Shown here piece by piece: positions 29,785-39,082 of a DNA stretch of 64,000 nucleotides. Position 1 is the first letter of the stretch; every line of letters starts with the position of its first letter. The notes under the pieces were generated by a model. The model saw only the letters and a list, made by a program, of their open reading frames with translations, made no database searches and had not been told where the DNA came from. Source of the stretch: an uncultured Pseudomonadales bacterium. GTDB taxonomy: Bacteria; Pseudomonadota; Gammaproteobacteria; Pseudomonadales; Balneatricaceae. Both the position numbers and the translations under genes were made by a program. The DNA lies in NCBI GenBank assembly GCA_937773555.1, contig CALJVT010000005.1, forward strand, positions 248,001 to 312,000, read 5' to 3'.

Positions 29785-31095
29785 ATGAAAATTTTGAAGA
29801 TGTCAGCGATTGCTGTAGCAGTCACAATGAGCTGTGTTTCCACAGCCCAGGCAGCTGATTTAACGATTGCCACTGTAAATAATGGCCATATGATTGAAAT
29901 GCAAAAGCTAACCGGACATTTTGAAAAGGCTAACCCTGGCATTAATGTAAATTGGGTTACTCTTGATGAAGGCACATTGCGTTCTCGTGTAACAACTGAC
30001 ATTGCAACTAAGGGTGGCCAGTTCGATGTTATGACTATTGGTATGTATGAAGCGCCTATGTGGGGCGCTAAAGGTTGGTTAGAAGCATTAGATTTTGATG
30101 CTAGCTACGATGTAGATGATATTTTACCAGCAATGCGCGGTGGCCTATCTCACGGTGGCAACCTTTACGCTGCACCATTCTACGGTGAAAGTTCAATGAT
30201 CATGTACCGTAAGGACTTGATGGATGCTGCTGGCATGACAATGCCTGACAACCCAACTTGGGGGCATATTGAAGACGCTGCTGCGGCAATGACTGACAAA
30301 GACAATGGTGTTTACGGCATTTGTCTTCGTGGCAAGCCAGGTTGGGGCGACAACATGGCATTCATCACTACTTTGGCTAACTCGTTTGGTGCACAGTGGT
30401 TTGACATGGAGAAGAAGCCTCAGTTGGATTCTCCTGCATGGAACCACGCCGTTAACTTCTACGTTGATTTGCTAACTAACTATGGCCCTCCGGGATCTTC
30501 TGGTAACAGCTTCAACGAAATTCTAGCACTAACCAACGCTGGCAAGTGTGGCATGTGGATTGACGCTACTATCGCAGCTTCTTTCGTATCTGACCCATCA
30601 CAGTCATCAGTTGCAGAGCATATGGCTTTCGCACAATCTCCTGTTGCCGTTACTCACCGTGGCGCTAACTGGCTCTGGGCATGGGCATTAGCAGTACCTG
30701 CCGGAACTCAGCAGTCTGCAGAAGCTCAAGCATTTGTTCAGTGGGCTACATCTAAGGAATACATCGAACTAGTTGCAGCGACTAACGGTTGGGCATCTGT
30801 ACCTACTGGAACTCGTAGCTCTACTTATGCTAACAAGAACTTTACTGACGCTGCAGTATTTGCTGACGCTGAGCTAAAGGCTATCTTGTCTGCTGATCCA
30901 AGCAACTCTACTCAAGCTCCTAGCCCATTCAAAGGTGTTCAGTTTCAGGCAATTCCTGAGTTTGCTGATATTGCTGGCGCAGTTGGCCAACAATTATCTG
31001 CTGCTCTAGCTGGTGATATCACTGTTGAAGAAGCACTTGCTGAATCACAAAAAGCCGCTGATCGCGCTATGCGTAAGGCTAAGTACTACAAGTAA
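29785..31095 (+). CDS. Polyol (mannitol/sorbitol) ABC transporter substrate-binding protein
   Basis: Periplasmic receptor of the CUT1 carbohydrate ABC family, 436 residues, like SmoE/MtlE. Signal peptide MKILKMSAIAVAVTMSCVSTAQA, then ADLTIATVNNGHMIEMQKLTGHFEKANPGINVNWVTLDEGTLRSRVTTDIATKGGQFDVMTIGMYEAP, close to proteins annotated as sorbitol/mannitol-binding. Later landmarks include YGESSMIMYRKDL and WADATIAAS-like residues (WIDATIAAS). It is the first gene of the operon and is followed by a 14-bp hairpin. Codon use appears more selective than in neighbours, in line with high expression. Confidence 0.88.
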   Translation: MKILKMSAIAVAVTMSCVSTAQAADLTIATVNNGHMIEMQKLTGHFEKANPGINVNWVTLDEGTLRSRVTTDIATKGGQFDVMTIGMYEAPMWGAKGWLEALDFDASYDVDDILPAMRGGLSHGGNLYAAPFYGESSMIMYRKDLMDAAGMTMPDNPTWGHIEDAAAAMTDKDNGVYGICLRGKPGWGDNMAFITTLANSFGAQWFDMEKKPQLDSPAWNHAVNFYVDLLTNYGPPGSSGNSFNEILALTNAGKCGMWIDATIAASFVSDPSQSSVAEHMAFAQSPVAVTHRGANWLWAWALAVPAGTQQSAEAQAFVQWATSKEYIELVAATNGWASVPTGTRSSTYANKNFTDAAVFADAELKAILSADPSNSTQAPSPFKGVQFQAIPEFADIAGAVGQQLSAALAGDITVEEALAESQKAADRAMRKAKYYK

Positions 31096-31122
31096 TTGGT
31101 CCTAAGTTATTACCCGTAGTAC

Positions 31123-31162
31123 AAAACAGGGCCTTAAGTGCATTTACCTAAGGCCCTGTTTT
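31123..31162 (+). terminator. Hairpin between binding-protein and permease genes
   Basis: A perfect 14-bp inverted repeat (AAAACAGGGCCTTA / TAAGGCCCTGTTTT) around a 12-base loop ends in TTTTCTTTCTTC. It probably works as a partial terminator or as a 3' stabiliser of the binding-protein mRNA. Confidence 0.8.
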
Positions 31163-31197
31163 CTTTCTTCTAACACACCGAAATTATAATCAATATT

Positions 31198-32097
31198 ATG
31201 AATTCCCAATCAAACATATCAACTCAAGTTCAGCACAAATGGTTAAACGTGGTTAACCTTTTAAAAGCACCATCGATCATTTTGCTACTTGTTTGGATGA
31301 TTGTGCCCCTAAGTATGACCGTGTACTACTCGTTTGTTGAGTACAATTTACTTTATCCTGGGCCAAAGTTATTTATCGGTTTAGAAAACTACAGCTACTT
31401 TTCTACTGACTCTGCCTTTTTCCCTGCCTTATTCAATACCTTAGTTCTAGTTGGCTCTGTACTGACCATTACCGTTGTGCTGGGCCTCGCTCTTGCTTTG
31501 TTAGTTAATCAGCCATTTTTTGGACGTGGCGTCGTCCGTGTGCTGTTAATTTCTCCATTTTTTATTATGCCAACAGTTAATGCGTTAATCTGGAAAAACA
31601 TGATGATGGATCCTAACTATGGGATCTTTTCTGTCATCGCTGATTTTTTCAATGTTGTGCCCATTAACTTCTTAGAAGACTTGCCGCTGGCGTCAATCAT
31701 CCTAATGGTGAGCTGGCAGTGGACACCTTTTGCCCTACTTATATTTATGACATCACTGCAGTCGCAAGATACAGAACAAAAAGAAGCAGCCCAGCTTGAT
31801 GGGGCTGGATTTTGGTCTATTTTTCGTTTTCTTACCCTGCCTCACCTTGCAAGGCCAATCGCTATTGTAGTGATGATTCAGACCATTTTTCACCTCTCCT
31901 TATTTGCGGAAATTTTTGTGACCACAGGTGGCGGACCAGGTTTTGCCAGCACCAACTTGGCATGGCTAATTTATCGACAAGCCTTCCTTGCTTTTGATGT
32001 GGGTGTTGCTTCAGCCGGTGGCGTATTTGCTATTATTTTAGCCAATATAGTGGCTTTTTTCTTAATCAGAGCCGTTGGCAAAAATCTAACGGAATAA
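31198..32097 (+). CDS. Polyol ABC transporter permease 1 (SmoF/MtlF-like)
   Basis: Inner-membrane permease of a CUT1 sugar importer, 299 residues with six predicted membrane segments. The cytoplasmic EAA loop that contacts the ATPase is EAAQLDGAGFWSIFRFLTLPHLARPI. The N-terminal polar stretch and PSIILLLVWMIVPLSMTVYYSFVEYNLL are typical for this subfamily. Three bases separate it from the second permease. The neighbourhood with mannitol 2-dehydrogenase supports polyols as substrate. Confidence 0.88.
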   Translation: MNSQSNISTQVQHKWLNVVNLLKAPSIILLLVWMIVPLSMTVYYSFVEYNLLYPGPKLFIGLENYSYFSTDSAFFPALFNTLVLVGSVLTITVVLGLALALLVNQPFFGRGVVRVLLISPFFIMPTVNALIWKNMMMDPNYGIFSVIADFFNVVPINFLEDLPLASIILMVSWQWTPFALLIFMTSLQSQDTEQKEAAQLDGAGFWSIFRFLTLPHLARPIAIVVMIQTIFHLSLFAEIFVTTGGGPGFASTNLAWLIYRQAFLAFDVGVASAGGVFAIILANIVAFFLIRAVGKNLTE

Positions 32098-32100
32098 CCT

Positions 32101-32937
32101 ATGATGTTAAATATCTCTCAACGTAAAACTGTTAAACATTGGGCCACTGGTTTATTTGCTTGGTTGGTTGCTTTAATACTGTTTTTCCCTATTTTGTGGA
32201 TGATAATGACTAGCTTTAAAACTGAGCTACAAGCAATCTCTCAGCCACCATTGCTATTTTGGGAAACAACATTTGATAACTACATTCTTATCCAAGAACG
32301 TAGTGATTATCTTAAGTATGCTTTCAATTCTTTATATACGTCTGTGGGTGGCACATTGCTTGCGCTTATTATTGCAGTGCCAAGTGCTTATGCAATGGCT
32401 TTTTTCCCTGGAAAATACACTAAAGATATTTTGTTATGGATGCTTTCCACCAAAATGTTACCCGCTGTAGGTGTTTTAATTCCAATTTATATGATTACTC
32501 AAATGGGAGGCTTGTTAGATAGCATTTATCCTTTAATCCTGATTTTTGCACTAATGAACCTACCTATTATCATGTGGATGCTGTTCACTTACTTCAAGGA
32601 AATTCCTAAAGAAATTCTTGAAGCCGCCCGAATGGACGGTGCAACCACCCGCGACGAACTTCGTCATATAGTAATGCCACTGTCTTGGGGTGGAATTGCT
32701 TCTGCTGGCTTATTGTCATTAATTTTATGTTGGAATGAAGCCTTTTGGTCCATTCAGCTTACTGCCTCAGACGCGGGAACATTAGCAGCACTCATCGCCT
32801 CTTACTCTAGCCCAGAAGGCCTATTTTGGGCCAAAGTTTCAGCTGCATCTACAATGGCTTGTGCACCAATTATCGTGTTTGGCTGGTTCTGCCAAAAGCA
32901 ATTGGTACAGGGTCTAACTTTTGGTGCGGTGAAATAA
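32101..32937 (+). CDS. Polyol ABC transporter permease 2 (SmoG/MtlG-like)
   Basis: Second permease of the CUT1 importer, 278 residues, six membrane segments. The EAA loop is EAARMDGATTRDELRHIVMPLSWGGI. The first segment (FAWLVALILFFPILWMIMTSFKTELQAISQPP) is the usual start of MalG-type subunits. It lies 3 bases after the first permease and 9 bases before the ATPase gene, so the three are one transcription unit. Confidence 0.88.
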   Translation: MMLNISQRKTVKHWATGLFAWLVALILFFPILWMIMTSFKTELQAISQPPLLFWETTFDNYILIQERSDYLKYAFNSLYTSVGGTLLALIIAVPSAYAMAFFPGKYTKDILLWMLSTKMLPAVGVLIPIYMITQMGGLLDSIYPLILIFALMNLPIIMWMLFTYFKEIPKEILEAARMDGATTRDELRHIVMPLSWGGIASAGLLSLILCWNEAFWSIQLTASDAGTLAALIASYSSPEGLFWAKVSAASTMACAPIIVFGWFCQKQLVQGLTFGAVK

Positions 32938-32946
32938 GGAATTATA

Positions 32947-34014
32947 ATGTCTACTTTAAATATCTCTGCATTACACAAACATTTTGACGATTTCCACGCT
33001 ATTCGTGGCATAAACTTAAACATAGAGGAAGGTGAATTTGTCGTATTTGTAGGCCCTTCAGGCTGTGGTAAATCTACCCTACTGCGTTTAATTGCAGGTT
33101 TGGAAGACGTTAGCGGCGGTAATATATCTTTAGGTGATCGCGACATCACCGAGGTGCCAGCTGCTCAGCGGGATTTAGCTATGGTGTTCCAATCCTACGC
33201 ACTTTACCCGCACATGAATGTGGCGGAAAATATGTCTTTTTCGCTGCGCCTAGCAGGCGCAAGCAAAGAAGAAATCGCCAAAAAAGTGGCTGACACAGCT
33301 GCCATCTTACAACTTGAGAAACTGCTTGATCGCAAGCCCAAGGCATTGTCTGGTGGGCAACGACAGCGTGTAGCAATTGGCCGAGCCATAGTGCGGCATC
33401 CATCGGTATTTTTGTTTGATGAGCCACTGTCTAACCTAGACGCGGCGCTGCGTGTGCAAATGCGCCAAGAGCTAGCTGCACTGCACCAGCGCCTTAAAGC
33501 CACTATGATTTATGTCACCCACGATCAAGTTGAGGCTATGACCCTAGCGGATAAAGTAGTCATTCTTAATGCAGGCCAAGTGGAACAAGTGGGTACGCCC
33601 ATGGAGGTGTATTACAACCCAGAAAGCCGCTTTGTAGCTGAGTTTATTGGCACACCTAAAATGAACTTCTTCCCCATGGACGACTTAGTAACCAACTATT
33701 TAAACAACAACCCTAAGGTAGACCGAAATCTTGAAGCTGCGGCATGGATTGGTGCGCGACCAGAATCAATCATGCTTGATAAGAAAGGCATGTTTGGCAC
33801 TGTGACTTTAATCGAGCGCCTAGGTGCAGAAACGTTAGTTTACCTAAACTACTGCGACCAGTACCAAGTTGCTATTCGTGCTTCAAGTCTAGCACCAGTT
33901 GAGCTGGGCGAAACCATAGAATTTGGTTTAGATTTAGAACAAGTGCACAGTTTTGATGACCAAGGTAACCGCCTTAGCCCAGCGATTACTGGCGATTTAA
34001 TTAAGGCATTATAA
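32947..34014 (+). CDS. Polyol ABC transporter ATP-binding protein (SmoK/MtlK-like, MalK family)
   Basis: ATPase of the importer, 355 residues. Walker A GPSGCGKST, Q-loop FQSYALYPHM, signature LSGGQRQRVAIGRAIV, Walker B VFLFDEPLSNLD and the switch histidine in YVTHDQVEAMTLAD are all present. The C-terminal TOBE region (about 285-345, IGARPESIML...VTLIERLGAETLVYL) is the regulatory domain of MalK-like proteins. A GGA site sits between the permease stop and this ATG. Confidence 0.92.
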   Translation: MSTLNISALHKHFDDFHAIRGINLNIEEGEFVVFVGPSGCGKSTLLRLIAGLEDVSGGNISLGDRDITEVPAAQRDLAMVFQSYALYPHMNVAENMSFSLRLAGASKEEIAKKVADTAAILQLEKLLDRKPKALSGGQRQRVAIGRAIVRHPSVFLFDEPLSNLDAALRVQMRQELAALHQRLKATMIYVTHDQVEAMTLADKVVILNAGQVEQVGTPMEVYYNPESRFVAEFIGTPKMNFFPMDDLVTNYLNNNPKVDRNLEAAAWIGARPESIMLDKKGMFGTVTLIERLGAETLVYLNYCDQYQVAIRASSLAPVELGETIEFGLDLEQVHSFDDQGNRLSPAITGDLIKAL

Positions 34015-34054
34015 GCTGATGTAGTTTTTTGTCGTATTTTCGGAAGAATTGAGT

Positions 34055-34969
34055 ATGAAAACAGATACGTTTAATCAGGTTGAAATCATTGAAAATGTAG
34101 ATGATGGTATTTATTACTTGGAACACGGCTGGCCTTCCGATTTAATCCGCTGGCATGCCCACGCACCCTACGAGCTGCACTTAATAGTGAGTACGCACGG
34201 CAAGGTATTTATAGGCGATCACATTGGCCGGTATAAACCGGGCCAACTAATTCTTGTAGGGCCCCATGTGCCTCACAATTGGGTCACTAATAAAGACGAG
34301 CCGGGCCCCGTGGCACTGCGTGATATGGTGGTCGTATTTTCCCATAAATCAATGGATCACATGCTTCAAGGGTTTAACGAAATTCAAGAACTGATGTCCA
34401 TGTTCGAGTTATCTCATTCGGGAGTTGAATTTGTTGACTTTGACCTGTCTCTAGCCATGGACCTATTTGGCAAAATACGTGATACATCAGGCATGGATCG
34501 GTTTTTGGCGTTTATGCAGTTGTTAGCAGAGTTGAAGTCTTGGCCACACAAACGTACATTGTCTACTGCAAAAATCATCTCTCCATTAACCACCTCTGCA
34601 GCAAATAAAATTAATGAAGTGGTGCAATATATTGCAGATCACTATCAAGAAAATTTATCTCTTGGGAAAATGTCAGCCATGCTTAACATGAGCGAGAGCG
34701 CCTTTTCGCGGCACTTTGCCAAATCTACTGGGAATAAATTTGTTGAATTTGTTAACCGAGTGCGTATAGGTAGAGCATGCATTCAATTGGCTGAGACTAA
34801 TGACCAGATTTCAGCTATTTGTTTTGACGTTGGATTCAACAACATCACCAACTTTAACCGTCACTTCGTTAAGCTTAAAGGCAAAACACCTGGCGAGTAC
34901 CGACGTATTATCCAAACCAATTTAGGCAAAGATCAATCGATCGTAAAACCAACAATAGCGATGCCTTAG
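34055..34969 (+). CDS. AraC family transcriptional regulator of the polyol operon
   Basis: A 304-residue regulator: N-terminal cupin ligand domain (WPSDLIRWHAHAPYELHLIVSTHGKVFIGDHIGRYKPGQLILVGPHVPHNW) and C-terminal double helix-turn-helix (INEVVQYIADHYQENLSLGKMSAMLNMSESAFSRHFAKSTG, and ICFDVGFNNITNFNRHFVKLKGKTPGEYR). Position and architecture match MtlR, the activator of mannitol operons in Pseudomonas. ATG 34055 is used because GGAAG lies just upstream; TTG 34049 is the alternative. It is on the same strand as the transporter and dehydrogenase genes. Confidence 0.88.
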   Translation: MKTDTFNQVEIIENVDDGIYYLEHGWPSDLIRWHAHAPYELHLIVSTHGKVFIGDHIGRYKPGQLILVGPHVPHNWVTNKDEPGPVALRDMVVVFSHKSMDHMLQGFNEIQELMSMFELSHSGVEFVDFDLSLAMDLFGKIRDTSGMDRFLAFMQLLAELKSWPHKRTLSTAKIISPLTTSAANKINEVVQYIADHYQENLSLGKMSAMLNMSESAFSRHFAKSTGNKFVEFVNRVRIGRACIQLAETNDQISAICFDVGFNNITNFNRHFVKLKGKTPGEYRRIIQTNLGKDQSIVKPTIAMP

Positions 34970-35016
34970 CCTGCGATACCTAACAAAGACACTAGAGAAC
35001 TACAAAGATACTCACT

Positions 35017-36435
35017 ATGAACGCTTTAAATACTAGCCTAATCGTACCCCTTAATTACAGTAAGACCGACTGTGAAGTAGGAATTATTCACGTTGGTGTT
35101 GGCGCTTTTCACCGTGCCCACCAAGCGGTCTACATGAACACGTTATTGGGTAATAAAGATCAACAAAAATGGGGCATTATGGGCATCAACCTAAGGTCAC
35201 AGGATGCCAATATAAACCTGCAATTAGCTGACCAAAAACATCTATACACATTAAAAACACTATCTCCAGAAAATCGTGCCACCTATGAAGAAATTGGCTC
35301 TATATTGTCAACCCTAGATTGGTCAACAAACGCTGAAACTGCGGCACAGGCAGTGGACAATAAAAACGTTCATTTAATCACCATGACAGTCACTGAAAGT
35401 GGCTATTACCTCCTAGAGAATGGCCAATTAGATACACATTCACCAATAATTATTGAAGCCTTACAAGGTTTTGGCAGCTGCATATACGCCTACTTACGCG
35501 CATCTTTAAATGTGCGTCGCTTAGGTTGCAATATGCCCATTACATTATTATGTTGTGATAACCTGCGTGACAATGGCCTTTATCTAAAATCAGGTTTTGA
35601 GCAATTTCTTAGGGCCTGCAACGATACTGAACTCCTTAAATGGGTGGCCATAAAAGTCACTTTTCCTTGCTGCATGGTAGACCGTATTACACCAAGAACT
35701 GATGCTATTCATATTGCTGATATTAAGCAGAAATTTGATTTACATGACCCTCTCATAGTGATGTCTGAGTCTTTTACCCAATGGGTGATTGAGGATAACT
35801 TTGCTGGACCAAGACCAGATTTTGAACGTGTAGGTGTAGAGCTAGTCACTGAAGTTTCACCCTATGAAGATGCCAAAATTCGCATTCTTAATGGAGGTCA
35901 CACCATATTGGCCTATTTTGCCGCGCTAAAAGGCTATAAAACTTACGACCAAGGCTTAGCTGATGAAGAACTAAACACCCTATTCTCAGCCTATGAGACC
36001 ACCGAAGTGATCCCAGCTATTGGAGAGTCTCCAATAAACTTATTAGACTACTACGCTCTCACTAAAACCCGTTTTTGCAATAGTAATATCGCAGACGCTG
36101 TGGCCCGAATTTGTGCTGATGGTGGTATTAAATTTCCTATTTTTATATTGCCTACAATAGCCACATGCTACGCTAAAGGCTATACCCCAGTATACGGGTT
36201 ACAAGGTATTGCCAGCTGGTATGTATTTATGTGTAAAGTCAAAGCTGGGGAAATTGAATTTGATTACGTGGAGCCAAAGTGGGCTCTTTTAGAGCCTCTT
36301 GTAGATGGGTTAAACGTCACCCATTTTATTGAAAGCCAAGATTTATGGGGCCAGTTACCAACCCAGTTTCCACAATTTAAACAGCAACTCACACAGGCTA
36401 TCAGCTTGATGTTGGCCCGCTTCCCTGTGGTCTAA
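35017..36435 (+). CDS. Mannitol 2-dehydrogenase (polyol-specific long-chain dehydrogenase)
   Basis: NAD-dependent oxidation of mannitol (or D-arabinitol, sorbitol) to the ketose. The 472-residue protein has the Rossmann start (VGIIHVGVGAFHRAHQAVYMNTLL), the MVDRITPRT motif, and the catalytic signature of the family, Lys with Asn and His in KIRILNGGHTILAY. PLDH-family members are typically near 490 residues, so this is normal. It lies 48 bases after the AraC gene and 41 bases before the SDR gene. The product fructose would be phosphorylated by the divergent kinase. Confidence 0.9.
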   Translation: MNALNTSLIVPLNYSKTDCEVGIIHVGVGAFHRAHQAVYMNTLLGNKDQQKWGIMGINLRSQDANINLQLADQKHLYTLKTLSPENRATYEEIGSILSTLDWSTNAETAAQAVDNKNVHLITMTVTESGYYLLENGQLDTHSPIIIEALQGFGSCIYAYLRASLNVRRLGCNMPITLLCCDNLRDNGLYLKSGFEQFLRACNDTELLKWVAIKVTFPCCMVDRITPRTDAIHIADIKQKFDLHDPLIVMSESFTQWVIEDNFAGPRPDFERVGVELVTEVSPYEDAKIRILNGGHTILAYFAALKGYKTYDQGLADEELNTLFSAYETTEVIPAIGESPINLLDYYALTKTRFCNSNIADAVARICADGGIKFPIFILPTIATCYAKGYTPVYGLQGIASWYVFMCKVKAGEIEFDYVEPKWALLEPLVDGLNVTHFIESQDLWGQLPTQFPQFKQQLTQAISLMLARFPVV

Positions 36436-36475
36436 CCATGCTGCGTATCATCTGTGTTTGATTCAAGGAGGTTAA

Positions 36476-37255
36476 ATGCCTAGAAAACGATTGGAAGGCA
36501 GAGTGGCACTTATTACAGGCGCAGCCAGGGGTATTGGTAAAGCATTTGCTCAGCGCTACCTGGCTGAAGGTGCAAAAGTTATTATTGCAGATATTGATTT
36601 TGACAGTGCCACCAATACCGCATCGGTATTGGGTGAAGATTGTATTGCACTGTCCCTAGATGTGACTGATCAAATAAGTATTAATCGCTGTATTAGCGAT
36701 TCAGTTTCACAGATGGGCAGAATTGATATATTAATTAATAATGCTGCATTATTTACAGCATCACCCTTTGTGGACATAACCCGAATTGATTATGAGAGGG
36801 TATTTTCTGTTAACTTGGCAGGCACTATGTTCATGATGCAAGCTGCAGCTAAGCACATGATCGAACGTGGTCAAGGTGGCAAAATTATCAACATGGCAAG
36901 TCAAGCGGGTCGCCGCGGTGAAGCCCTAGTGGCAGTATATTGTGCGACTAAAGCAGCTATTATTAGCCTCACACAGTCGGCAGGCTTAGACCTGATAAAA
37001 CATGGTATTAATGTTAACGCCATTTCCCCTGGCGTCGTAGATGGAGAACATTGGGACGATGTAGACGCTTTCTTTGCAAACTATGAAGGTTTACAGCTAG
37101 GAGAGAAGAAAACACAAGTGGGTGATGGCGTGCCCTACGGTCGCATGGGTATTGCTGAAGACCTTACAGGAATGGCTGTATTTTTAGCAACCCCTGACGC
37201 AGATTATATTGTAGCTCAAACTTACAATGTTGATGGTGGCCAGTGGATGAGCTAA
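36476..37255 (+). CDS. Short-chain dehydrogenase, probably sorbitol/polyol dehydrogenase (SmoS-like)
   Basis: A 259-residue SDR with the nucleotide motif TGAARGIGKAFA (residues about 14-25), acidic selector DIDFD (NAD preference), NNAALF, catalytic Ser in MASQAGRRG, and YCATKAA (Tyr-x3-Lys). The acidic residue after strand 2, operon position and the segment VDGEHWDDVDAFFANYEGLQLGEKKTQVG resemble sorbitol dehydrogenases of the Rhodobacter SmoS type. GGAGG precedes the ATG. A second polyol besides mannitol is thus likely to be used. Its stop codon lies within a 16-bp hairpin. Confidence 0.88.
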   Translation: MPRKRLEGRVALITGAARGIGKAFAQRYLAEGAKVIIADIDFDSATNTASVLGEDCIALSLDVTDQISINRCISDSVSQMGRIDILINNAALFTASPFVDITRIDYERVFSVNLAGTMFMMQAAAKHMIERGQGGKIINMASQAGRRGEALVAVYCATKAAIISLTQSAGLDLIKHGINVNAISPGVVDGEHWDDVDAFFANYEGLQLGEKKTQVGDGVPYGRMGIAEDLTGMAVFLATPDADYIVAQTYNVDGGQWMS

Positions 37256-37284
37256 ATGTTGGTCAAAGCAACATTTAGCTCATC
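37246..37284 (+). terminator. 16-bp hairpin overlapping the polyol dehydrogenase stop codon
   Basis: GATGAGCTAAATGTTG and CAACATTTAGCTCATC form a perfect 16-bp stem with a 7-base loop. The TAA stop (37253-37255) is inside the 5' arm. No T-run follows, so it is more likely an mRNA 3'-end stabiliser or Rho-linked end than an intrinsic terminator. Confidence 0.65.
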
Positions 37285-37579
37285 ACTCCCCAAAAATGAT
37301 ATTTATCTTATGAAAGAGTTTAAGCAGCCTTATTTGTGTCCGCTGGCAATTAATGCATTCTGTAATAATGTCATCGCCCCAAGCTCTGCCGCTAAATGAA
37401 TGAGACTGTATCAATCACCTTTTGTTTATGGTGTGATGTATATTGCAGTGCAGGGGCTCTAATGGTCAAGTAAGTCTGGCCCATATGATTGAAATGCAAA
37501 ATAGCACACTTTAACCTCTGTTTTATTAAGCAGTTGATAAACGAGTACACGACTGGAACAAGAGGTTAAAATAAAGCTT
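37285..37579. other. Intergenic region after the polyol operon
   Basis: About 295 bases without recognisable gene, RNA or operator; it presumably contains the promoter of the cupin gene that follows. AAGAGG before ATG 37580 is the ribosome binding site. Confidence 0.5.
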
Positions 37580-38221
37580 ATGTCCCGTGTTCAAACGTTA
37601 GAAATTCCTCTTATTGAAGCAACAAATGAGTCCTTAGAGGGGTACGGTTATTTAGTCGATTGCTATGAAAATAGTGACATTGAAATAGTGACTTGGCCTA
37701 AACAAGGTTGGCGCGAAATTGATCAAGGCACAGGCAATGAAGGCGGTGCTACAGAGGGATCTTTTAATACCTGGTGGGATGGCTCAACGCTGCATGGTGA
37801 GAATAACGCGGTACAACATAACAACTGCGAATATGAGGAAGATGGCAAGTATGTGTTAGCTTACTCGTCGCACCCAGATAAACTTGTGGTAAATAATAAT
37901 TATGTGCCCGCAAAAAAAATGTACCTTTGGCATGTTAACTACCACCCAGATGGAGGGCAATTATTTTTTCCAACACAACCGGGTGTATTTATATCACCCC
38001 TGGCGCTGCCTGGTGATGATATTAAACCTGAAGACTTTAAGGCATTTTATTTTAATGGTACCAAAGGCTTGTATATTCACCCCAATGTTTGGCATGAAGG
38101 GGTGTTTCCAGTTGCAGAAAAAAGCTCTTTTATGGGGCGCCAAGGTAAAGTGCACGCCCGCGTAAGTATTGACTTAAAAAAAGAATTTAATAAATACCTT
38201 TGTTTTAGAACAAACATTTAA
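37580..38221 (+). CDS. Ureidoglycolate lyase-like cupin (AllA superfamily)
   Basis: A 213-residue protein with the cupin-type pattern seen in proteins annotated as ureidoglycolate lyase: VTWPKQGWREIDQGTGNEGGATEGSFNTWWDGSTLHGENNAV, then YHPDGGQLFFPT and GLYIHPNVWHEGVFPV with His residues that could bind a metal. No other purine or allantoin genes are near, so the true substrate is open; a sugar- or acid-derived compound is equally possible. Monocistronic, between the polyol operon and a convergent glutaredoxin gene. Confidence 0.7.
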   Translation: MSRVQTLEIPLIEATNESLEGYGYLVDCYENSDIEIVTWPKQGWREIDQGTGNEGGATEGSFNTWWDGSTLHGENNAVQHNNCEYEEDGKYVLAYSSHPDKLVVNNNYVPAKKMYLWHVNYHPDGGQLFFPTQPGVFISPLALPGDDIKPEDFKAFYFNGTKGLYIHPNVWHEGVFPVAEKSSFMGRQGKVHARVSIDLKKEFNKYLCFRTNI

Positions 38222-38274
38222 AAACCATTATTCCACTTATCCAAGTAGCTGTAATGGCGAGTGATTGCACACGC

Positions 38275-38643
38275 TTAAGCCAAGTTAAACTGGTTCTTAA
38301 GGTACGCAATAATATCATTAGACTCGTACAGCCATTGCACAGAATTATCTGGCTTTTCAATTCTCAGGCAAGGTACTTTGTGCCGTCCACCCTCGCGCAC
38401 CAATTCCGCTTTAAGTTCAGCATCATTTTTGGCATCACGCAGCTCAATATGCAGTGCGTGGCGCTTTAATTCACGCCGAACTTTGACACAAAAAGGACAG
38501 GTTTTAAACTGATACATCGACATGGAAGCAGTAACATCATCAATGGCTCTTTGTTCTTCGGCCTCTCTAACAACAGCTTTTGGTGAGGTGAGAAAATCTA
38601 GAATCAAAATAATTTGTCCCAAGACCCATCGAATAACTTTCAT
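38275..38643 (-). CDS. Glutaredoxin-domain protein with N-terminal hydrophobic helix
   Basis: A 122-residue protein. Residues about 40-118 form a glutaredoxin/GST-N type thioredoxin fold with the dithiol motif FKTCPFCVKVRRELKR and the cis-proline in HKVPCLRI, followed by YESNDIIAYL. The N-terminal 25 residues (VIRWVLGQIILILDFLTSP) are hydrophobic and may attach it to the membrane. It probably reduces disulfides or glutathione adducts. It converges on the cupin gene. Confidence 0.85.
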   Translation of the reverse strand: MKVIRWVLGQIILILDFLTSPKAVVREAEEQRAIDDVTASMSMYQFKTCPFCVKVRRELKRHALHIELRDAKNDAELKAELVREGGRHKVPCLRIEKPDNSVQWLYESNDIIAYLKNQFNLA

Positions 38644-39082
38644 TAGCTAGCACCACCATAATTGGTAAATTGTTATACGCATCACTGTGCAAGCATAAGC
38701 TATGCCATTTTTATGGCTTTTAAGCATGCTGTGATCAACAGAAGTTGCAGATGACCCTCCATCATTGATGAGCGAATCAAAACTGGGCTATAGCTTACAG
38801 GGTTTAATTCAAATCGGCCCCCTTTATTTGTGATGATAAGCCTATAAATTGTACAATTTATGGATTACCCCAATACCTGCCATTAAGTTAAGGAAAACGC
38901 AATAAAATGATGCAGACTTCCCCACAAACTCAGATTATAATAAGGCAAGTTCTACGCTTAACTAGTGGCCGTTACTCATCGGTAAGAATTATTCGTAACA
39001 CAATAACTTTAGTTATTTTTTAGGTTCATTAATTCAACACAGAATTTAAAATCTGTTGTTATTTATAAATAAAGGCACCGCA
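38644..39082. other. Intergenic region, 439 bases
   Basis: AT-rich, between divergent glutaredoxin and quinone oxidoreductase genes. I see neither a coding region nor a strong repeat or hairpin; AAAGG before ATG 39083 is the ribosome binding site of the oxidoreductase. Confidence 0.5.

Noticed and set aside
37580-38221. Allantoin degradation pathway
   Set aside because: Only one AllA-like cupin is present and no other purine-catabolism gene is in the window.
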